From positions 20,001 to 40,000 of the forward strand of contig LUCW03000452.1 in the NCBI GenBank assembly GCA_001586965.3: 20,000 bases of DNA. Reading direction: 5' to 3'. The notes under the pieces were generated by a model. That model did not search any database, had not been told where the DNA came from, and saw only the letters and a program-made list of their open reading frames with translations. How positions within the stretch are numbered: position 1 is the first letter of the stretch; each line of letters starts with the position of its first letter. The DNA comes from Sphaeroforma sirkka (taxonomy: Eukaryota > Opisthokonta > Ichthyosporea > Ichthyophonida). Positions 1 through 13,900 of this stretch are shown here, piece by piece. A program made the translations under genes and the position numbers.

Positions 1-121
1 ATAATATGTAATATGTAATAATAATAATAATAATATATAGTAATATGTAATAATAATAATAATAATATAATAATAATAATAATAATAATATATATAATAT
101 GTAATAATAATAATAATATAT

Positions 122-163
<42 letters not shown>

Positions 164-467
164 TATAATAATAATAATAATAATATGTATGTATAATAAT
201 AATAATAATAATAAATGTAATAATAATATGTATATAATGTAGCCAATAATGTAATAATATGTAATATAATAATAATAATAAATAAATAATATATAATAAT
301 AATAATAATAATAACCAATAATAATAATAATAATAATAATAATATGTATAATATATGTAATAATGTAATAATGTATAATATATGTATGATAATGTATATA
401 TGTATATATAATATAATGTATAATATAATAATATAATAATATATGTAATAATATGTAATATGCAATA

Positions 468-501
<34 letters not shown>

Positions 502-875
502 TGTGTAATAATAATAATAATAATAATAACGTATGTAATAATAATGCAATGTAATATAATAATAATATGTAATAATAATAATACCAATGCAATAATATAA
601 TAATAATAATAATAATAATATGTAATAATAATATAATAATGTAATAATAGCCATAATAATAATAATAATAATAATGTATGTGTAATAATAGCCATGTAAT
701 AATAATATGTTTATGTAATAATATATGTGTAATATATCAATATGTAATAATAATATGTAATATATATAATAATAATAAATAATAATAATAATAATAAATA
801 TAATAATAATAATAATAATAATATAATAATATAATATATATAAATAATATAATAATAATATGTATATAATAATAA

Positions 876-906
<31 letters not shown>

Positions 907-940
907 TATAATAATAATAATAATAATAATATGTAATATA

Positions 941-972
<32 letters not shown>

Positions 973-1273
973 TATGTAATATATATAATAATAATATAAT
1001 ATATATGTAATAATAAATATAATAATAATATATAATAATAATAATATAATAATGTAATATATAATAATAATAATAATAATAATATAATATGTAATAATAA
1101 TAATAATAATATGTAATATAATAATAATAATAATAACAATATGTATATGTAATATAATAATAATAATAATAATAATATGTATGTATATATGTAATAATAA
1201 TAATGTAATAATAATAATATGTATATAATAATAATATGTAATAATAATAATAATGTGTAATATGTATACCGCC

Positions 1274-1305
<32 letters not shown>

Positions 1306-1599
1306 TAATAATAATAATAATATGTGTAACAATAATATGTATGTATAATAATATGTAATAATAATAATAATATGCATATAATATATATGTAATAATAGCC
1401 AATGTATGTAATAATGTAATAATAAACCAATAATAATAATAATGTAATAATAATAATAGCGTAATAATAACCAATAATAATAATAATAATAATAATAATA
1501 TACAATAATAATAATAATAATATATATAATATGTAATATATATAATAATAATAATAATAATATATAAATAATAATATGTAATAATAATAATAATAATAT

Positions 1600-1647
<48 letters not shown>

Positions 1648-2510
1648 TATATGTAATAATAATAATATGTAATAATATATAATAATGTATAATATATATG
1701 TAATAATATAATAATAATATGTAATAATGCCAACCAATATATATGATAATAATGCATGTATGCATGCATGCATAAGCATAATGTGTATAATAATATGCAT
1801 GTATGCGTAATGTTAATGTATATAATAATAATATAATAATAATAATAATAACAATAATATGTAATATAATAATAATATAATAATAATAATAATAATAATA
1901 TATAATAATAATAATAATAATATATAATAATGTATTGATAATAATAATAATAATGTAATATGTATGTATATGTAATATATGTAATAATGTAATAATAATA
2001 ATATGTATAATATATAATAACAATAATAGCAATAATAATAATAATATATAATAATAATAATATAATAATAATAATAATAATAATTGTAATACATATAATA
2101 ATAATAATAATATGTATGTAATATGTATATAATAATAATATGTAATTCATGGTATATGTATGTAATAATGTAACAATAATATATGTGTAATGTATATGCA
2201 TATAATAATATGTAATAATATAATAATAATAATATGTAATAATATGTGTAATATATGTAATATGTAATAATAATAATATATATAATAATAATAATAACCA
2301 ATATACATACCATAATAATATGTATATAACCAATAATATTATATTGTTGTTATTGATGCCATGTAAAGGGTATAATAATATATAATGTATGTGTGTAATA
2401 TATATATGCAGCATAATATATATTGATACATGTTTGTAATGTATATATATATATGTAATAATAATAATATATAATATAATGGATTGATGTAGATTGTAAT
2501 GATATATATA
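1..2510. repeat. TAA/ATA trinucleotide low-complexity field
   Basis: The stretch is built almost entirely of TAA (read on +) trinucleotides broken by short units such as ATATGTAA and by short TA runs. C is nearly absent, and G appears mainly inside ATG or TGT. The TAA units keep the same orientation for over 2 kb, so the two strands differ strongly in composition. Long open frames exist on the minus strand, but they encode only Ile, Tyr, Leu, Thr and His and are by-products of the repeat. I see no gene here. Confidence 0.95.
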
Positions 2511-3008
2511 TACATGTAAGCTATCTATCTATGCTCAATAATATTGATGATGATGATATGTTATTGTTTTGTAAATATGTATATATATATAATATATATG
2601 TATATATGTAATATATATATATATAATAATGGATATTGATTATTGAGGTGTGCAGCATGGTAATATATAATATATATATATATGTAATATGTAATAATAC
2701 GTAATACATATATATAATAATAATATATAACATAATATATATAATATATAGCCATAATATATATAATAATGATGACCAATGATGATGATGTATATATAAT
2801 GATGTATGATGGCAGTGTGTTATGTATGTATATATATGTTTTATGTATATATATGTGCATATAATAATAATAATAATAATAATATAATCAAGTGATTGAT
2901 GTTGCGTGTTTGTTGTTATTATTGTGATAATTATTGGATATGATTGTATGTTGCGCGTTTGTTTACATGTATGTATATCATTATATATATATAAATATGC
3001 ATTATATA

Positions 3009-3082
<74 letters not shown>

Positions 3083-3477
3083 TATATGTAATATAATAAT
3101 GAGGATAATGGCAATGTATATATATAATAAATATGGATGCGTATACGGCCAAACGTTCATAATAATATATATATATAATATATGTTATGGCAAATATATG
3201 CGTTTTTTATATGCATTTCTGCATACACACACAATATGTAATATATATATATATATATATGTCAATATTTATATAATGTGTGTATATGGGTCTTTTTATA
3301 TATGTTAATATATATATATATAGTGTTATTGATGATGATGATGATGAGCATAATGTGTATGTAATAATCGATATATATATGCAATGTGTTTTTTTTATAT
3401 GTTTATATATATATATATATAATAATATATATGATGATGATGTGTTGTTGTTGTGATGATTGATGTGTGTTGATATT

Positions 3478-3528
<51 letters not shown>

Positions 3529-3611
3529 ATATATATGGTATATATGTATACATGTATACATGTATATATATGATGTGTGTGTGTTTACATATATACATAT
3601 AGATATATATA

Positions 3612-3647
<36 letters not shown>
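2511..3647. repeat. TA dinucleotide tracts with GAT/TGATG runs
   Basis: Alternating TA tracts (for example about 3,018-3,075 and about 3,480-3,513) are mixed with GATGATGATG runs (about 3,331-3,346 and 3,432-3,442) and TATG units. G remains commoner than C on the + strand. Open frames on both strands are Tyr/Ile repeats that arise from TA runs, so no gene is called. Confidence 0.93.
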
Positions 3648-3650
<3 letters not shown>

Positions 3651-4130
3651 TAACTAATGTACAATACATATGTGTATGGTGCTGCTTGTGCAGAAGTACC
3701 AGATGATCGGCTTACAAAAAGTATCAAGGTACGAATCTTATGTCATATGCTCGCTGGCCTACACACAGGCCAGTGCTACTTCTTAGTAAGAAAGCCATTA
3801 AAATCTATAAAGCAGCTACAGGTGGGAGGGAGAAGGCAAACGGAATTACAACGGATAGCAACAAACGAAAGCAAATGGTCGACATCAATCTTCTGGACAG
3901 ATCGCCTAAGAAGGAACAATATTTAAGCAAATGGCCGCATTGTCAACGTATGCCTATTCCCAAAAGAAATTATCTTCAAATCAACTTCAAGTATATGTGT
4001 ACGTACAATCATATATACACTTGCGAACATATTTGTGCTTGTATGTGTATTTTATTTCAATGGGGTCAAATTGTATTGTTGTTATAGAGCTATCATTCCT
4101 CTGGCTGTCGATATATACACTTATCCAGTG
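3648..4130. other. Unique-sequence island, possible orphan exon
   Basis: This island of ordinary complexity sits inside the microsatellite field. It opens with TACTAAC at 3,648-3,654, the classic branch-point sequence, followed 36 bases later by a pyrimidine/G stretch and CAG ending at 3,693, an acceptor-like arrangement. From there two overlapping + frames stay open (one to about 3,925, the other to about 4,087), with Lys/Arg-rich, non-repetitive translations. I recognise no family. It could be an exon of an unrecognised gene, a relic of an inserted element, or chance. Confidence 0.35.
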
Positions 4131-4907
4131 ATATGTATATATTTATATACACTTCTCCAAAGTGATATATATATATATATAGATACACAAACGCATAACA
4201 CATACTGAACACACACACAATACACATACACACATACATCTAAATATACATCATATGTATATGCTGTACATGCTCGTGTGTAAAGAACATGTCATACATA
4301 TATATATACTTGCACATGAAGAGTGGTACATATGGATGTATAAGTACGTGCTTATATATATATATGTATATTACGATACGATATATACATGAATACGCTA
4401 TATATATACGAATACACAAACAAACAAAACATGTCATTAATATATATGGTCGGTATTTGGACGTATGGTAGATGTAATGACTCAGATAGTGATATATTAA
4501 GGTAATAATATGCATGCATATACATATATATATATATATATAATACATATGTGTATGTATGTATATAGTATATATTATATATATATATATATATATAATA
4601 TATATATATATATGCATACATACATATATATATACATATACATACATACATACATGCACATACATACATATATGCATTACATGCATATATGCATATATAT
4701 ATATGCGCGCACGCAATATGTATGATTATGATGATGATGATGATGATGATTGTGTGTCTTATATAATAATATATATACATATATATACATAATAGTATGT
4801 GTGCGTGATGATGTGTATATATAATGCATATACATATATATATATATATATATAATATGCATATTATGCGTATTATTATGATATAATATATATATATATA
4901 TATATAT

Positions 4908-4947
<40 letters not shown>

Positions 4948-4974
4948 AATATATATTACATGTATGTGTGTATT
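4131..4974. repeat. Mixed TA, CA/TG, ACAT and GAT microsatellites
   Basis: Short TA tracts alternate with ACAC and ACATACAT runs, a GATGATGATG run near 4,730-4,750, and further TA tracts around 4,830-4,940. Between about 4,190 and 4,440 the + strand is richer in C than G, the opposite of the first 3.6 kb. No gene is supported. Confidence 0.9.
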
Positions 4975-5135
4975 AAACCATCTATATTACATACAGCAGC
5001 ATACACAAATGTATAATTAAAAGCCTATTATAATTATTGACGGAAGAATAATGGTGGCGACTGAAGTACATGGGCGGCACCCAACCGAGGAGACTATTCG
5101 TACTCAACATATCCAACATATATCACATCATATGT
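4975..5135. other. Short unique island between microsatellites
   Basis: About 160 bases of non-repetitive sequence. A short + frame with an ATG at 5,051 runs about 40 codons and soon enters the downstream GATG/GTGT repeat, so it is not credible as a gene. I recognise nothing else. Confidence 0.5.
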
Positions 5136-5639
<504 letters not shown>

Positions 5640-7490
5640 ATCTAGTCGCTAGACCTTTCATACTCTGTATTTTAAAATACATACACTGTATACTGAAATT
5701 TACATATCATTAAATAAATGCTAATGGTTCATGAAACTTCATCACTATCGTCCTACACCTGGAGTCTGGACTCTGGAGACTAGACGAATTCTCATCTCTC
5801 ATTGGTTCAGATTGAATTTCCAGCGGATTTTCAAGACTGGGGATTTTATAAATAGAGTTGTATTTACTTAGTGCGAGAAGTCGAGAACATTTATTTTCTA
5901 AATTAGACAATAATTTAGCGGAAACTGCGTAGCCTTCCAAAATACAGAGAAATTGCTTTTAAAAAATGACCAGGACTTAAAAATCACCCGGTTAAGATTT
6001 TGGACTTTGTGTTTCAAAAAAAAAGATTTTGAAATATGTTGTCCGTTGTTCAAAATTTGAATTTGGCACTTTTGAAGGCAGAAATCGACATGCCGCATCA
6101 TCACAATAAAGCTGACGCAAGTGACAAAAGTCTCAGAATTTCAAAAGGTTCAATATTTCATGTAGTAAAATCTTTTTACGTCATTTCTGGGTCATTTCTC
6201 ATGTTTAGCTTGAAAACGTATACATCTTGAGGTATAAACGTATACGTATTGGAACCCGACAGTGACACCTATGTCACATTTGGTCGGCCCACATAGGGGT
6301 GACATGTCAAAATTTGGCCCTTTTTTTTACGACGGCTATGGCTTCCTTTCACATAGCCTTCTCAAAAAAACACCCTTTTAGGTGATTGCGCACTGTATAT
6401 TTTATTTTCCACAATTTTGTTTTTTTGGATAGAAAGGGTACCTTCAAAAATATTTACCCAACCCTATCTATAAATACTTTCATAGACCTCATAGGCTCAT
6501 AACGTTACTTTTTTTTAATGATCAGTGAAATTTAGTTCCAATCTCTATGAAAGTACATGACCCCTGCAATTGTCTCTCAGAAATGATTGTCCTTGGAGAG
6601 AATCCATTTTTCATCCAGCGACAATTTCTAGTAGAGGGCCATGGAAAATACATAGTATTTTTATTTATTTATTTTTTAAAAATAGAGTTTAAAAATTCTT
6701 AATCACCACTCTTTGAGACCCACCCCAGGGGACAAACTAAATGAGCCTTCCGAAATATAACATTTTTATATATTTCCGAATACATCCTGGTCTGCAGTTC
6801 TACACCCTACACTACTATGACTGTGGAGTGTAGAGTTGAGGGTTCTGGAATCTGGAATCTGCGTCCGACTGTCCGACTGTGGACGTGTTTTTTTTAAATG
6901 CTCACAAATACATACAATTATGACTATTTCAGCAGTCTCGTGACTCATCGGAACATGAGCAGTTGGACAATATTTACATATTAGTCATTTAACTTTTAGA
7001 AGGCTAGTCGTCAAAGGGAGTTTATGACCATTTTTGTATGCTGCTTTATTACGGGCCGCCTCAATATGACCCAAAGAGCAAGACTCAGACATGGCCTAAT
7101 TCTAATTTGAATGGCTATGAGAGAGAGAGAGTATTGTTGAGGCCGATGGTCAATTGCATAGAAGTTGAACGTAAACGTGTTTTTTGATGTACAAAAGGTT
7201 TAGAGCGTTAATCTCGCCTGGAAAAATGCCAGCTGGTTCAAATCGTAGTAAGCTTCTTCGATGCATGAACGGTTTAACGTATAACGTTTTGAGGTACTAT
7301 CTTGTTCTCTCTGGATGTTATTTAAAAGAGCCCACTTCCGCACAGGCCCACCCACACACACAAAGTCCAAGACCCTCCAGCCTCATCTTCAGGAATATAT
7401 GAGTTTTGTTAACTTTTATATGCATATATTGTAGTATCTACTCGTGTGTGAGCAACAGAGCTGTCGAATTCGGTATCCGATTTAATATAC
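5640..7490. other. Unique intergenic region, no convincing gene
   Basis: Roughly 1.85 kb of AT-rich, non-repetitive sequence. The best open frame is on the minus strand (5,940 to 5,710; about 76 codons, mixed composition, no recognised domain). Other frames of 60-70 codons at 5,898-6,104 (-), 6,036-6,230 (+) and 7,184-7,402 (+) have no recognisable motif or splice context. Small hairpins lie near 6,262-6,277 and 6,333-6,358, and TCTGGA-type short repeats near 5,760-5,785 and 6,843-6,858. It should contain the promoter of the downstream transporter, but I see no clear TATA box or initiator that I can defend. Confidence 0.6.
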
Positions 7491-7532
7491 TTATTGATTA
7501 ATAGTTGTGTGTGTGTCGCTTCACTGTCCACG

Positions 7533-7688
7533 ATGTCCGACAGCGGTGACCACGATGGGGGTATACGCACATTCCAAAGTGTAAAAGGAAGACCTGCAGC
7601 AGACGATGGAGAGAAGCCGCGTGATGGCTCATTGCAGACAACCCAGAGTGTATCCCATAAAGTGAGAATCGAAGAAACCGAAGAACAG
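7533..7688 (+). CDS. ABCG transporter exon 1 (residues 1-52)
   Basis: The ATG at 7,533 is the first methionine in this frame and opens a hydrophilic, charged, cytosolic N-terminal tail with no signal peptide. The exon ends in phase 0 at CAG|GTATGT. The tail is not conserved across the family, so the start rests on position and frame only. Confidence 0.8.
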
Positions 7689-7879
7689 GTATGTTGATTC
7701 GCTTTTATTTTGCAGATTTCTGGACGGACTATAAAAACTAATATGATAGTGTATGTAGAAGCTTAATAGGAGTTGCAAATTTTTCGTGACCTAAAAACGT
7801 TTTTGTTCACTGTTTATATTATAGTGTGTATGTTCTCTACCGTTGTTATATAGGTATATATATATACGTAATGATGATT

Positions 7880-7913
<34 letters not shown>

Positions 7914-10900
7914 CGTGTCAATGTGTGTCAATGTATATTTTGTGTGGTTATGTGTGTTTACGTATGTGTGTGTGTGTACACGTACATGTTTGTGTACATG
8001 TATGTGTGTGTACACGTACATGTTTGTGTACATGTATGTGTGTGTGCATCTATATATATATATATATGTCTGTATATTTATATATGCGTGTGTGTGTGTG
8101 CGTGTGTGCGTGCGTGTTCGTGTGTGCGTGTGCTTGTGTACATTTATATACATGTCTATGACTTTTCATATATCTTCATATATATATATATATATGATCT
8201 TTCTCATACATATATATTTAGGTATACGTTTGGGTATTATCTTGCGATTATCAAGTCATATCCAAATACAACTTTGATAGTCATTCAGGCACACTTCGAG
8301 GTGTGAATTGTTATCTCAGTTTTTAACTTTAGGCAGATGTAAGATCGAACAAGTATGCATTTATATGTTAGTATGTTTCAGGCATGTGCGTAGGCACATA
8401 ATCGCTAACGCAGTACGAATGTATAGTCAAAAGTATGCGTCCAATCCACATTGTACACCTGTAAACGTTTATGTACTTGCGCCACGTATCATATACTCGG
8501 CATTAACCTTCAAATAGTTCTAAGGACTGCAACAATCTTCTGTGGACAATTTAAGTTTGTGTCGTTTCTACTCTTGTAAAATACACTACGCATACCCCTA
8601 GTCGTATTCGGATACTATCATACACGCTTTACTCATAAGTACACATTCATGTATATAATTTATATACTGTCCCTTCTGAACTAGGCACGAGTCACGGACG
8701 AACGAGAGCACCGCATGGAGTCTATGCGGCACGAGAGAGAGTCTCGCACCGAAAGCCGCCGAAGTCAATCGCTGCAACATGCGGATGAACGCCTGTCTAC
8801 AAAGGTCGGAGACGGGATCAAATTTAACATCACGTTCGAAGATCTGAGCTATGGTGTCCACGTGGACGGTAAGAGTAAGGAACCCAAGTGGTTGCTGAAG
8901 AACGTGACAGGCTCTATCAATCCGCGGCAAATGACAGCGCTCATGGGTCCGTCAGGTAAGCGTCTACAGGGTTTGAAGTAGTGTGCAATCATGCTAGTCC
9001 ATTATCTATACTGGTGGCTGTTCGCTTTCCGATCGAAAATCAGTTGTAAACTGGACAAGCGAATAGGGTGTATGTCCGACATGCTACCACGATTAGATTT
9101 GATGTGTGCACATTAGAAACCACGCCAATTTGGCATATACCTGATAGTGGATCGCCTCTGATATGTACATAATCTTTGATTGTTCTTCATGTCTGGTATG
9201 TACTTGGTCGGTTATTATTCCACGTGTCTGACATGTACATGATCTTTGATTGTTCTATGTGTTGCAATGGGCAGGTGCTGGTAAGTCTACATTGCTAGAG
9301 GTTCTCGCTGGACGCAAGTCCACGGGTGTAGTTGAGGGCAGCCTGCTGTTCAATGGCAAAGAAAGAACAAAGGAGATGAAGCGATGGTTTGGCTTTGTTG
9401 AGCAGAGAGATTCGCTCATTGCGACAATCACTGTACGTCAGTATGTTGTGCAAGTTGTTGTTGCTGTTGTGTTAATGAGATTGGTTCGTATTTGCGCGGC
9501 TATCCAGGTATTTTGCTTAATTGTATATTTCAGTACTTTGGCTGAACAGTTCGTAGTTCAAATTCATCTGGACAGTTTATTGCACACTATCTGCACTATT
9601 ATAAGAGAACGAGTCCCCTATACAACGTTGCACTGTTGCTCGTCCCCAGCGCCTATCTAGCAAATTATCGGATTCGACAACTAGTATGAATTGCCTACGC
9701 TGTCTGCTTGCACCTTCTTCAACAATGCACCCTTGCTCATTGTCTGTGAAACGTCTTGCCGCCGAAGTAGGTCCGGGAAACGCTGATGTATACGGCCAGG
9801 CTAAGAATGAAGGCCAATGGACTGAATGACGAGGGCGACCGTATGCTGCAAGATGAACGGTATGACAACTACCTACCCAGCTCTGCGCTATATGTGTGGT
9901 GCTCTGGAATTGATCCTGATATCTCTGTGTGGCTCGGTTGTGTTGCCGCCAGTCTATCTTACTTTATTCTTGTCACTTTATGTTTATTTGTAATTGTATA
10001 TGATTCCAGTAGAAGGTTTTTTGGCCATCCTGGCTTATAATTCTACGCCTTTTCGCACATTAGTGGACTTGAGTTATCAACATATGCGCCCTTATTCACG
10101 TGCATATCCACGTTGTGTCATATCCACTTCTCAGGGTCGATGAAATCCTCGGCCTATTGGGACTACAAGGGTGTGCCGATGTAATTATTGGAGATGAGGG
10201 CAATCGCGGTGTTTCTGGGGGTCAAGCTAAGCGTGTAAATGCAGGTGAGGTTATCTTTGCAACGCTGAGTGCACTCTTATTTATCGTGCTATATGAACCA
10301 AACTCGTTCAGTGTTTACCATATGCTGAGTTTACAATGCTTCACAGCCACGCTAACCTACACGTCAACACTTTCAGGTATGGAGCTCATCACCAATCCCT
10401 CTATCCTGTTTTTGGATGAGCCTACATCTGGATTGGATTCGGCCACATCCCTAGACTTTATTAGGTATTATACTTGTGAGTTATCCCTAGACTATTAGGT
10501 ATAGTATTTGTGAGTTTGGGTGTGGGTATTAGGTTAGGTGAGTACAACGCACATCACTCGAGTCATCTGTTTTCATTCTGCAACACACTATCTCATAACA
10601 CTCCCGAAAAAGGCTCTGAAAATCAATATCCTCAATTTCACGTGCAGTTGTATCAAGGACGTTTGCAATCGCGGCGTGTGTGTGATTTGCACTATCCATC
10701 AGCCCTCCACCGATGTTTACAAACTCTTTGATCGTTTGCTGCTGTTGGTGGCGGGTGAAGTGGTGTACCTGGGTGACGCTCAAAATGCCCCGAGTTACTT
10801 CGAGGTATGTGCACGGGCATATATATCGCATGCTTGCACAGACATATATATATACATCCTTAGTGTAGACATATGCTTAATACAGACATAGATATATACA

Positions 10901-13900
10901 TGCTTACTACAGACATAGATATATACATGCTTAATACAGACATAAATTTATACATACTTAATACAGACATAGATATATACCTGCTTAATACAGACATAGA
11001 TATATTCATGCTTAGTACAGACTGAGATATTTCTAAATTTGACACATGCTTGTTACAGTCATAGACATACACAGGTTTAATACAGACAACAAAAGCATAT
11101 TAATACAAATGACAAAGTTAAACCGTTGCTCAGTCGGATATGATGATCATGTGCTAATGACTGGTAAGGGTGTGTACATAAATAGTTCAACGTGACTGGT
11201 GTGCAACAACCACAACAGCTGTTACTAAATGCTGCAACCGCGTGTGTATTCTGTTCAAAGTGCGCTGGACGAATCTCATTTATTTTGGTCGTAGCACGAA
11301 TCGAGTTCGGCTACGCAATGCGTACTTGTGGTCAGGTGTGCTCGTCTCACTACCTTTGAGATACAAATCATTATTTTACGAACACCGGTTCGCTTCTTAA
11401 CTATTGGAGGATAGAGTCCTTTACTTGCGCATTGGACTCACACTCATAATCCATTATGTATCTGTATAGGAGCATGGATTCAAAAGACCACCGAAGCAAA
11501 ATCCAGCAGATTTCTTGGGTAAGTGCGAGAGTTGGCATTTAATGGTTGGGTTGTGCTCTATCTATCATCCGTTGCGGGTATTGGCTTATGTTGTTGCCGT
11601 GAAAAGACCCCCAAAAAAAGTTGTAACTACGCCTGTCTCATCGTCAATGGTATTGGTGCATTGTATCTCATAAATAGTAGCTTTGGTTTATCATATCCTA
11701 TTTTGGATAGTATTTGTGTAGTATATCACATTGTACCCCCTATAACGTGCCCATGTATGTATCACACTACACCCTGAGTAATGCACATCAATCTAGAGCT
11801 TATGGGGCACTGCTTCTACGTTGGTTTTAGGGTGTGCGAAGTGTAGAGTTTTATGTGGGCCTAGGTTGTGCGCGACACTTTGCTCTCGCCTGCTACGCCA
11901 GCATCTCGATTTTATGGTTTCAGAGTGAAAAAAAAAGAAACTAGCCATCACCCGTTCCTCGCCCTTTCAGAATGAAACTGTATGCTCTAAAAGCAAATCG
12001 ATTAAGATCGTGTTTAGGTTTTTGTTTGCTGCATCTGCATCACATACAACTTAGATGAGCCATCTTATACACAGTGCAAAACAGTCGGTAGCCTTTATAT
12101 CACGTAATGTATATACGACTGTATTTAGTATGTATATACTGAACCATTGCTATCCATACCACGTGCAATGTAGTATCTGTGACAGCTGGCCACCCTCCCA
12201 TGCTGGAAACGCCGGAAACGAAGTCGTGGCCCAATATCGATCCCAAGTTCTGGGTTGAAACATACCAGAAATCAGCCATGGCCGAAGCCAGAAAAATATC
12301 TACGATGTAAGTTAGTGGAGACAGTGCACTGTGTAAGGCGGTGTGCTGTTTTAGGCGTTATAGCTGCTTTTAGCGTTGTAGCTAGCATTGCTTAGAAGGG
12401 TGCTAGAGAAATCAAGGGTTGTAGGGTTTAGGGCATATTGATCGGTGTCTTGCCAATGTAATACAAGTGTAATTGTGTAGTTGTTTCGCGTTGCCATCAA
12501 TGCATTTGAATTGGGTAGGTACTAGGTATTATGGTACTTACAGTTCGGGCACAGTCTCGTTGGGTGCGCCTGTGGACTGAGGCTATTACTAGTCAATACC
12601 TGCGGATGACTATGTACCGATGCTTTGTTGTTCTGTTACTAGTAGCTGACAATGCTTGATTGCGTATGCATGCGAATAGTCAGCAATATATACTTGGCGG
12701 TGTCTACATACAGCCAGTTGTATGTCCTGTCTCTATTTGAAACAATTTCAATTGTTTTACAAATAATAATATCCCCTCACAGAATTTGCTGGTTTCTGTC
12801 GGAACTGTTCAGATCTTGATGCCTCCGATTCGAAATTCCCAATTTCAAATCGAGTTTAATAATACCCCATATACTGCAATTTATAACACATTGATTATTT
12901 GGATTTTCTATCCAGAACTGATTTTTGCGATCACGTAGCCCATTTTACCTTCATTCTGCCATGACAGTTCAATATTCGCCAATCTATATCTCAAGCTCAC
13001 GATGTCCCATTCTGGACTCCGGCATACGGTTGATCCAATGGTATCAAAACCAAGACTGAATTTCACCACATTCCCTTGCGCAATACAGCAAACACCGGGA
13101 TGAAGTCACGCGGTCTGAGCTCAGCCGCGATGTCGATCTCTACGCCAACGGTAGGTGTATTCTGGGGTAATTCCCAGCAGTATCGGTTTCTAGGGGTTTT
13201 AGGGTTGTGAGAGTTGGAAGTGGAAACCCATATAAGCGTAAAGAGGATGCGGTGTGCGACTGAAAAGTACGCGTGCGTGAACAGCGTGCATGTACCGTAT
13301 GAAGCTACGCAAAGTAGTGCAAGTCTATGACTGCGGATTTGGTGTGATGTGATGAATAGTAGTGCGATGATGTATATTCAGAATTAATCTTTCTCACATT
13401 CTTGTATTCATTTATATATGTATATATATATGTGTGTTTGTGTGTGATGTGATGAATAGTAGTGCGATGATGTATATTCAGAATTAATCTTTCTCACATT
13501 CTTGTATTCATTTATATATGTATATATATATGTGTGTTTGTGTGTGTGTGTGTGCGTATGTATATATATATCGACCACTTACACTCTCTATCGATCCTCT
13601 TACCGCACCCGGTCCAAACCAACAGGGTTCTACTACAATACCGCTGTCCTCACTCAGCGCGCATGGGACTCGGCTAAACGCGATAAGTCCTTCTTCTTCA
13701 AGCGTGTGATTGGCGCTATCATGGTTGGGATTATCTTCATGTTGGCCTATCTCTCGCCTGGATACGACCAGGCAGCCATCCGTGCTAAGCAGGTGCGTGC
13801 TTGATGCATAATCTATTGGAGGAACATCCTAATATATGCTTGGATACATGCCTATTGGTCATCGGGCGGTGGTATTATATATATATATATATATATCCTT

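Noticed and set aside
711..2414. Long minus-strand open frame of 567 codons and its overlapping companions
   Set aside because: Composition is only Ile, Tyr, Leu, Thr and His from TAA/ATA repeats. There is no domain, and the frame is a by-product of a repeat lacking stops on that strand.
6036..6230. Possible helix-turn-helix transposase remnant in a short + frame
   Set aside because: A single weak ISKGSIFHVV-like segment without catalytic residues, terminal repeats or extended similarity.
7225..7250. GGTTCAAATC resembling a tRNA B box
   Set aside because: The flanking bases do not pair to form a T stem, and no A box or acceptor stem is found upstream.
7826..8306. Overlapping Val/Cys-rich open frames in intron 1
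   Set aside because: They translate a GT/TA microsatellite inside an intron of the transporter, in frames that do not join its exons.
8598..8930. 110-codon minus-strand frame opposite exon 2
   Set aside because: It is antisense to a well supported coding exon and has no recognisable motif.
10833..11096. Regularly spaced repeat that could suggest a CRISPR array
   Set aside because: Units are directly adjacent without unique spacers, lie in a eukaryotic intron, and have no cas genes nearby.
12415..12440. TTTAGGG-like motifs resembling telomeric repeats
   Set aside because: Only isolated, irregular motifs within intron 9, not a tandem telomeric array.
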